From: Corynebacterium sp. BD556 | GTDB taxonomy: Bacteria; Actinomycetota; Actinomycetes; Mycobacteriales; Mycobacteriaceae | Direction of reading: 5' to 3' | Assembly: GCF_038452275.1 (NCBI RefSeq) | Contig: NZ_CP141643.1 | Span: 248,001-312,000, forward strand | Length of the DNA: 64,000 nt | Shown here: piece after piece, positions 58,868 through 64,000 of the stretch | How positions within the stretch are numbered: position 1 is the stretch's first letter | Layout of the letters: each line of letters starts with the position of its first letter | Program-made: the position numbers and the translations under genes | Notes under the pieces: generated by a model | The model's input: only the letters and a program-made list of their open reading frames with translations | Told to the model about the DNA's origin: nothing | Database searches by the model: none

Positions 58868-60298
58868 ATGAGCACCCCCACTTTCCCCACCTACGCTTCG
58901 TTTGCGGAACTGCTGCAGGCGGTCGACGCAGGTGAGGGTGGCCGCGAGATCCTCAACCCCGCCACGGGCCAACGTGTCGGTTTTGCAGACACCGACACGG
59001 TCGCTGACCTAAACGCGGCGGTAGAGACCGCGCGCGCTGCCTTCGAGTCTTTCAGCACCACCACTCATGAACAGCGCTGCGCCATGCTGATGGCCGCGGC
59101 CGATGCCGTCGACGCCAACGCCGAGCCTTTGGCGGAGCTTTTGTCCCGCGAGCAGGGCAAGCCGCTCAATGGCCCGAACGCCCGTTTTGAGGTGGGCGCG
59201 TGCTCCGCGTGGCTGCGCGCTACCGCCTCCTTCGAGCTTGAGCCGGAGGTAGTGGTGGACGACGGGCAGACTTACTCCACGCTTACTTACCGTCCGCTTG
59301 GCGTCGTCGGTGCGATCGGGCCGTGGAACTGGCCGATGATGATCACCGTATGGCAGATTGCGCCGGCGTTGCGGATGGGCAACACTGTGGTGGTCAAGCC
59401 CAGTGAGTACACGCCGTTGTCGGTCAAGGCGCTGGTGCATGTGATTAACTCCGCTTTGCCGGAAGGCGTGCTCACCTACGTCTCGGGCGATCGTGAGATT
59501 GGTGCGGCGCTGTCCGAGCACGAGGACGTGGACAAGATCATGTTCACAGGTTCCACTGCCACCGGCCAGAAGATCATCGAGGCTTCGGCGCCGACCTACA
59601 AGCGCCTGACGCTCGAACTCGGCGGCAACGACGCAGGCATCGTGCTTGACGACGTCGACCCGGCCGCCATCGCCGAAGGACTTTTCTGGGGTGCTTTCAT
59701 CAACACGGGCCAGACCTGTGCTGCGCTGAAGCGCCTTTACGTGCCGGACTCGATCTACGATGAGGTAGTTGACGCGCTTGCGGAGTTTGCGAAGAACGTG
59801 CCTATGGGCGAGGGCCTCGATGAAAACAATGTTCTCGGCCCATTGCAGAACAAGGCACAATACGACATCGTTGCCGACTTGGTGGAAAAGGCCAAAGCCG
59901 CGGGGGCGCGGGTCGTTCTCGGTGGCGAGCCGGACCAGGAGCAGAAGGGCTTTTTCTACCCCACGACACTGGTCGCAGACATCGACCCGGACAATGCACT
60001 TGTTGTCGAGGAACAGTTCGGCCCGGCTTTGCCGATCGTGCGTTACTCCACGATCGATGAGGCAGTGGAGATGGCGAATTCTTTGGACGTGGGACTTGGT
60101 TCGTCGGTGTGGTCTTCTAACCGCGAGCGTGCCCTGCAGGTGGCTGAGCGTCTCAAGGCGGGAACCACGTGGATCAATAACCATGGTGCCGTTGATCCGC
60201 GTATCCCCTTCGGTGGTGCGGGTCACTCCGGTTACGGCGTCGAGTTCGGCGTTGACGGCCTGAAGGGCCTCGGCCAGCCGCACGTAATTAGCGGTTAA
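58868..60298 (+). CDS. Aldehyde dehydrogenase, probable (4-hydroxy)phenylacetaldehyde dehydrogenase
   Basis: A 476-residue NAD-dependent ALDH with catalytic Cys284 in FINTGQTCAALKRLYV, the Glu in LTLELGGNDAGIVLDD, and GAIGPWNWPMMITVWQIAPA for NAD. It is distant from the two ALDHs inside the hpa operon. The divergent FeaR-like regulator, and the keto-acid decarboxylase and aminotransferase downstream, suggest it oxidises (4-hydroxy)phenylacetaldehyde to the acid entering the homoprotocatechuate operon. GAGAAGGAG precedes the ATG. ALDH is certain, substrate is by context. Confidence 0.84.
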   Translation: MSTPTFPTYASFAELLQAVDAGEGGREILNPATGQRVGFADTDTVADLNAAVETARAAFESFSTTTHEQRCAMLMAAADAVDANAEPLAELLSREQGKPLNGPNARFEVGACSAWLRATASFELEPEVVVDDGQTYSTLTYRPLGVVGAIGPWNWPMMITVWQIAPALRMGNTVVVKPSEYTPLSVKALVHVINSALPEGVLTYVSGDREIGAALSEHEDVDKIMFTGSTATGQKIIEASAPTYKRLTLELGGNDAGIVLDDVDPAAIAEGLFWGAFINTGQTCAALKRLYVPDSIYDEVVDALAEFAKNVPMGEGLDENNVLGPLQNKAQYDIVADLVEKAKAAGARVVLGGEPDQEQKGFFYPTTLVADIDPDNALVVEEQFGPALPIVRYSTIDEAVEMANSLDVGLGSSVWSSNRERALQVAERLKAGTTWINNHGAVDPRIPFGGAGHSGYGVEFGVDGLKGLGQPHVISG

Positions 60299-60304
60299 AC
60301 ACCT

Positions 60305-60346
60305 GCGACAAGGGGCGCCGGCAGATCTGCCGGCGCCCCTTGTCGC
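60305..60346. terminator. 42-bp perfect palindrome, probable bidirectional terminator
   Basis: Two perfect 21-bp arms, meeting at AGATCT, begin GCGACAAGGGGCGCCGGCAG and end with the exact complement. The palindrome sits between two convergent genes, 6 bp after the aldehyde dehydrogenase stop and 18 bp before the aminotransferase stop, so it forms the same hairpin in both transcripts. No T-run follows on either side, so release may depend on Rho or the hairpin may stabilise 3' ends. Confidence 0.75.
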
Positions 60347-60364
60347 TAGTCCAGCCAGGTGAGG

Positions 60365-61408
60365 CTAGCTACGTGCCGCTTCCCAGGCTGTCAGGAAAGC
60401 ATCGGTTTCGGCTGCGTTGGTCACGGTCACGCGCAGGCCTTCGGGGAAGGCACGCACCAAAACGTTGTGGTGGGCCAGGGTTGCTGCGAACTCAACTGGG
60501 TCCGCACCAAGGGAGTCTGCGGGCAGCCAAAGGAAGTTGGTTTGCGACTCGGGGCAGCCCAATTCTTCCAGCACTTTGTGCAGTCGCTGACGCTGTTCGG
60601 CGGTGGTGTGGATGCGGGCGTGGAGTTCGTCGTGAAGCGGTAGCGAAGCTAGCGCGGCGGCCTGCGCCAGCGAGGTTACGCCGAAGGGAACGGCGACCTT
60701 GTTCAGTGCGGCGATGATCCTTTCAGGCCCGAAGGCGTAGCCGATGCGTGCCCCCGCGAGGCCGTAGGCTTTGGAGAAGGTGCGAAGCCCCACCACATTC
60801 GGGTATTTGGTGATTTCCTCCGTGGCCACCGGTGAGGTGCCCGCAAGGTTGTATTCAAAATATGCCTCGTCGAGGGCGACGAGCACTCTGTCCGGCACAG
60901 CCTCCATGAACTCGTTCCACTCGGTGCGGGTGATCGTGGTGGCGGTGGGATTGTTCGGGTTGCACACGAAGATTAGCTTCGTGTTCTCGGTGATGGCACC
61001 GGCCAGTGCTGGTAGGTCGACGCGGTGATCCGCAGTCAGGGGCACCGGCACCGGGTTCGCGCCCGCGATGCGCACAAAAACAGGGTAGGCCTCGAATGAG
61101 CGCCACGGGAAGATAACGTCGTCGCCGGGGAGGGAGGTGATGCTCACCAGTTGCTGGCACAGCGCGGAAGAACCCGTTCCAACGGCAACCTGCTCCACAT
61201 TGACTCCCAGGTGTGCGGCGAGGGCGGTGCGCACCTTAACCGCTCCCATATCGGGGTAGCGGTTAACAGTTTCCAACGAGGCCACCATCGCTTCTTTGAC
61301 GCTGGGTAAGGGGCCCTCGGCGATTTCATTGGAGGACAGCTTCACGGCTGTTTCATTGCGTGCGCCCGGGACATAGGCGGGCAGATGGTCCAGATCGGGG
61401 CGGATCAT
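60365..61408 (-). CDS. pat: Aromatic amino-acid aminotransferase (corynebacterial Pat, HisC-like fold)
   Basis: A 347-residue PLP aminotransferase very close in pattern to C. glutamicum Pat: MIRPDLDHLPAYVPG, VKLSSNEIAEGPLPSV, GTGSSALCQQLVSITSLPGD, DVIFPWRSFEAYPVF, FVCNPNNPTATTITR and TFSKAYGLAGARIGYAFG with the PLP Lys in TFSKAYG. It interconverts phenylalanine or tyrosine with the phenylpyruvates. Here it follows the keto-acid decarboxylase by 20 bp in one operon, so it probably works in the catabolic direction, making 4-hydroxyphenylpyruvate. HisC itself is a relative, but the specific blocks favour Pat. Confidence 0.9.
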   Translation of the reverse strand: MIRPDLDHLPAYVPGARNETAVKLSSNEIAEGPLPSVKEAMVASLETVNRYPDMGAVKVRTALAAHLGVNVEQVAVGTGSSALCQQLVSITSLPGDDVIFPWRSFEAYPVFVRIAGANPVPVPLTADHRVDLPALAGAITENTKLIFVCNPNNPTATTITRTEWNEFMEAVPDRVLVALDEAYFEYNLAGTSPVATEEITKYPNVVGLRTFSKAYGLAGARIGYAFGPERIIAALNKVAVPFGVTSLAQAAALASLPLHDELHARIHTTAEQRQRLHKVLEELGCPESQTNFLWLPADSLGADPVEFAATLAHHNVLVRAFPEGLRVTVTNAAETDAFLTAWEAARS

Positions 61409-61428
61409 GGTGAGGTGTTATCTCCTTA

Positions 61429-63108
61429 TTAATTCTCGGGGTTGCGGGGGCCGCGCGGGCCGAAGTCGAAGGTGGCGGTGGCGGGACCGAAGGCCTGGAG
61501 CGCTTTCGGCGCGTCGAAGGGGTCGAGGTGCAGCTCGACGAAAGCGCCGTGATCGGCTTCCTCCAGCTCGGCCAGAACTTCCTCCAGTTCGCCTTCGGTG
61601 CGTGCGTGGTAGGACTTCATGGACGTGTCGGACTTGAATACTCGCGGCAGCGCACCGAATTGCCAGTTTTGGATATCGTTGTACTCCTGCTCCATGCCTA
61701 GGATAAACCTTTCGATGGTGTAGCCGCGGTTGTTGATCAAAAAGATGATCGGTGCGAGGTCTTCACGCAGGATCGTCGATAGTTCCTGGGCGGTGAGTTG
61801 GAAAGAACCATCGCCGATGAACAACAGGTGGCGCCGCTGCGGTGCGGCGAACATGGCTCCCATCAGTGCTGGCAGGGTGAAACCGATTGAGCCCCAGATG
61901 GGGGAGTTGATGTAGGTGACGCCGTTTGGCATGCGCTGGGGACCCAACCCGATGTTTGAGGTGCCCGCTTCTGCAACGACCACGTCGTCTTCGCGGATGA
62001 AGTTGGCCATGCGCGGCCACAGCCGGGCCTGGGTTAAAGGTGCGGAGGCAGTGACGCTGTATTCCGGCGCTGGATGCGCAGGTGCGTCGGTGGCTTTCTT
62101 TTCCGGGAGAGAAGCGGCGATGTCCTCGAGGACCTCCAGCGAGTTGATGCCCACGTAGAAATCTTCGCCCATTTTCATGTGCTGGTCACCGAAGTTGATG
62201 ACGTTGGCTTCGGGCAGGGAGTGTGTGAAGTTGCCGGAGTTGACCTCGATAAAGCGCGGGTTGGTGGTGATGAGGAAATCAGAGCCTTCCACCACGTCTT
62301 GGACCCCCGGGGCGGAGGCTGCGCCGTTGTAGGTGCCAATGCACAGCGGGTGGCGCTCGTTGAGCTGCGCCTTGCCCGAGGACATGTGCGCGAAAGGGAT
62401 CTGGGCCCGGTCGATGATGCGGCGAAACAGTTCAGTAAAACCGTGGCGGTTGGTGTCTTGGTCCAAAAGAAGCACCGGCTTTTTTGCCTTGTCGAAGGCG
62501 TGGAGGAAAGATTCGACGGCAGCTTTGCGGCGCTCCCCGTCGCTGCTGGGCAAAGTTACCGTGAAAGGCTCGTCGGGAACCTCCACTTCAAGGTGGGTGA
62601 TGTCAGAGGGGATTTGGATGTGTACGGGTCGCTTCTCGCGCACGCAGCTACGCAGGGCGCGGTCGACTTCTTCGACGACGTTCATGGGGGAGACGCGGAT
62701 GGCTACTTCGGTAAAGGGGCGGAAGGCGTCGAGCATGTTGTCGTAGTTGCCGTCGGCAAGCGAGTGGTGCAGGTTCCAGCGGTACTCGGTGGCGTATTGC
62801 GGCGGGGCGCCGGCAAGGGAGATGACGGGGACATGCTCCGCTCGGGCACCGGCGATGCCGTTGAGGGCGGATAATTCACCGACTCCGTAGGTGGTCAAAA
62901 GAGCCCCGATCCCGTGGAGTCGGGCATAACCGTCGGCGGCGTAAGCGGCGTTGAGTTCGTTGCAGGTGCCCACGAAGCGGAAGTTTTCTGCTTCACTGAT
63001 CTGCTCGAGAAAGCTCAGGTTGAAATCGCCGGGGACACCGAGGATTTCCGTGATGCCGAGGGCTTTGAGGCGGCTGATGAGGAACTCGCCGATGGTCATG
63101 GTTGCCAT
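61429..63108 (-). CDS. Thiamine-diphosphate 2-keto acid decarboxylase (indolepyruvate/phenylpyruvate type)
   Basis: A 559-residue decarboxylase of the PDC/IPDC family. Glu51 in TCNELNAAYAADGY is the TPP-activating residue, His114-His115 in RWNLHHSLADG are the family pair, and GDGSFQLTAQELSTILREDL with NNRGYTIE is the TPP-Mg motif. It decarboxylates aromatic or branched 2-keto acids to aldehydes without acceptor. Between a permease and the aromatic aminotransferase, it would turn 4-hydroxyphenylpyruvate into 4-hydroxyphenylacetaldehyde. Pyruvate or indolepyruvate cannot be excluded by sequence. GAGAAAATT precedes the ATG. Confidence 0.88.
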   Translation of the reverse strand: MATMTIGEFLISRLKALGITEILGVPGDFNLSFLEQISEAENFRFVGTCNELNAAYAADGYARLHGIGALLTTYGVGELSALNGIAGARAEHVPVISLAGAPPQYATEYRWNLHHSLADGNYDNMLDAFRPFTEVAIRVSPMNVVEEVDRALRSCVREKRPVHIQIPSDITHLEVEVPDEPFTVTLPSSDGERRKAAVESFLHAFDKAKKPVLLLDQDTNRHGFTELFRRIIDRAQIPFAHMSSGKAQLNERHPLCIGTYNGAASAPGVQDVVEGSDFLITTNPRFIEVNSGNFTHSLPEANVINFGDQHMKMGEDFYVGINSLEVLEDIAASLPEKKATDAPAHPAPEYSVTASAPLTQARLWPRMANFIREDDVVVAEAGTSNIGLGPQRMPNGVTYINSPIWGSIGFTLPALMGAMFAAPQRRHLLFIGDGSFQLTAQELSTILREDLAPIIFLINNRGYTIERFILGMEQEYNDIQNWQFGALPRVFKSDTSMKSYHARTEGELEEVLAELEEADHGAFVELHLDPFDAPKALQAFGPATATFDFGPRGPRNPEN

Positions 63109-63150
63109 AATTTTCTCCTTCAGTTAGTTATGTAGGTTTTTGCCGCGGTG

Positions 63151-64000
63151 TTACGTTGCGTCTCCGGCGGTGGTTGTGTGCGAAGCGCGGCGCGCGTCGT
63201 GGGCGAGTTTGCCCTGCCAGATAAGGCCGAGGGTGAAAATCCAGCAGATCAACGCGATGAGGCCCGTGCGAAACTCGGGCAATAAGGCCATCAAGGTGAT
63301 GACCACGGCGAAGCAGGCAATGCACGCGTAGTTGGCGATGGGGTACAGAGGTGCCCTGAAGCGGGTGGTCGTGCCGGCTTTGTCGAATCGCTGGCGGAAT
63401 TTTAGGTGAGACAGGGCCACACCAGTCCAGGTGATTAATTCTGCTCCGGTGATGATGGCTAGAAGGACGATGAAGATTTTTCCCTCGAAGAAGTAGTTGA
63501 GAATAACCACTATGCCCATGAGGGCGCCGTTGAAAAGCAGGGCGCGCAGTGGCAGGCCGTTGGAGGTGGTGGCGGCGAAAAACGGTGGTGCCTGGCCGTT
63601 GTCAGCAAGGTCGCGCAGCATGCGGCTGCCGGAGTAGGTCATCGTGTTGAGGACGGAGGCCACAGCCACCATGATCACCACGTTGAGGGCGGTAGCGCCC
63701 GCCTGGATACCTACGGTGGCAAGTACGCGCACGAAGGGGCTTTCGTTGGTTTCCAGTTGATTCCATGGGGTCAGCATGACGATGACGCCGATGCCGCCGA
63801 TGTAGAACACCAGGATGCGCCAGATGACGGAGTTAATCGCTTTGGGGATAGCTTTTTCTGGGTCTGCTGTTTCGCCAGCGGCGCTGCCAAGTGACATGAT
63901 GCCGCCGAAGGTAAAGACTACGGCCACGAGCGAGAATAAGATCCCGGATACGCCGTTGGGCATGAAGCCGCCGTGTTCCCACAGATTGGAAAAGCCCACG
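63151..64000 (-). CDS. Amino acid permease, AAT family (aromatic amino acids likely), N-terminus beyond the window
   Basis: The C-terminal 283 or so residues of an APC-superfamily permease with about seven hydrophobic helices. FSNLWEHGGFMPNGVSGILF, GETADPEKAIPKAINSVIWR and VASVLNTMTYSGSRMLRDLA are typical of the AroP/PheP/GabP group. The gene begins outside the window. It is upstream of the decarboxylase and aminotransferase, 42 bp before the former, on one strand. Import of tyrosine and phenylalanine is the natural guess. The exact substrate cannot be told from this part. Confidence 0.87.
   Translation of the reverse strand, partial: VGFSNLWEHGGFMPNGVSGILFSLVAVVFTFGGIMSLGSAAGETADPEKAIPKAINSVIWRILVFYIGGIGVIVMLTPWNQLETNESPFVRVLATVGIQAGATALNVVIMVAVASVLNTMTYSGSRMLRDLADNGQAPPFFAATTSNGLPLRALLFNGALMGIVVILNYFFEGKIFIVLLAIITGAELITWTGVALSHLKFRQRFDKAGTTTRFRAPLYPIANYACIACFAVVITLMALLPEFRTGLIALICWIFTLGLIWQGKLAHDARRASHTTTAGDAT

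Noticed and set aside
59009..60283. A 424-codon minus-strand open frame opposite the aldehyde dehydrogenase
   Set aside because: Antisense shadow of a gene with complete catalytic motifs; composition is rich in Arg, His and Val without any fold signature.
1..64000. CRISPR arrays, prophage, insertion sequences, tRNA or rRNA genes
   Set aside because: I saw no repeat-spacer pattern, transposase, integrase or cloverleaf sequence; absence is by eye and not by a dedicated scan.

Overview
The window reads as chromosomal DNA of a high-GC actinobacterium, most likely a Corynebacterium. The evidence is a GapB-type GAPDH with a long N-terminal extension, the rplY-pth-nitronate monooxygenase neighbourhood with two pth genes, PPK2, a corynebacterial-type aromatic aminotransferase, and many starts that look leaderless (a TANNNT box 6-8 nt before the start codon). 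Genes are tightly packed. I found no tRNA, rRNA, CRISPR array, insertion sequence or prophage gene.

Left part (1-24 kb): a DEDDh exonuclease and an ABC-F ATPase. Next comes a 5-oxoproline-type module: an NRAMP-like transporter, a decayed DUF1445 (YcsI-like) hydro-lyase, a biotin carboxylase/BCCP protein, a PxpB-PxpC (KipI-KipA) fusion and PxpA. Then ABM monooxygenase, PPK2, 3-methyladenine glycosylase, a 3-hydroxyisobutyryl-CoA hydrolase-like protein and GapB. An SqdX/SqdB-like pair predicts the sulfolipid SQDG. An FAD dehydrogenase is followed by a four-gene operon: hypothetical protein, D-serine dehydratase, and a PTS of the ascorbate family (fused EIIA-EIIB, then EIIC). YihY, bioA (two compensating frameshifts) and bioD close the part.

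Middle (24.8-46.2 kb): a patatin-like lipase, then branched-chain acyl-CoA catabolism (thiolase, 3-hydroxyisobutyryl-CoA hydrolase, enoyl-CoA hydratase, acyl-CoA synthetase, acyl-CoA dehydrogenase, mmsA, mmsB) with one MarR and two TetR regulators. A protein acetyltransferase (Pat-type) and an AcuC-type deacetylase overlap by 4 bp. Housekeeping genes follow: prfC, an FMN reductase, two peptidyl-tRNA hydrolases, nitronate monooxygenase, an FAH-family protein and rplY with an attenuator-like leader.

Right part (46.2-64 kb): an apparently nearly complete tyrosine / 4-hydroxyphenylacetate route. Amino-acid permease, aromatic aminotransferase, 2-keto acid decarboxylase and aldehyde dehydrogenase would take tyrosine to 4-hydroxyphenylacetate. 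A single-component FAD hydroxylase would make homoprotocatechuate. HpaD, HpaE, an FAH-RraA fusion (decarboxylase step), HpaH, HpaI and succinate-semialdehyde dehydrogenase would then give pyruvate and succinate. GntR and AraC regulators, an MFS importer and clear operator palindromes accompany it. No HpaBC hydroxylase and no HpaF isomerase gene are visible, so the FAD hydroxylase and the fusion protein are the most interesting candidates for new biochemistry here.
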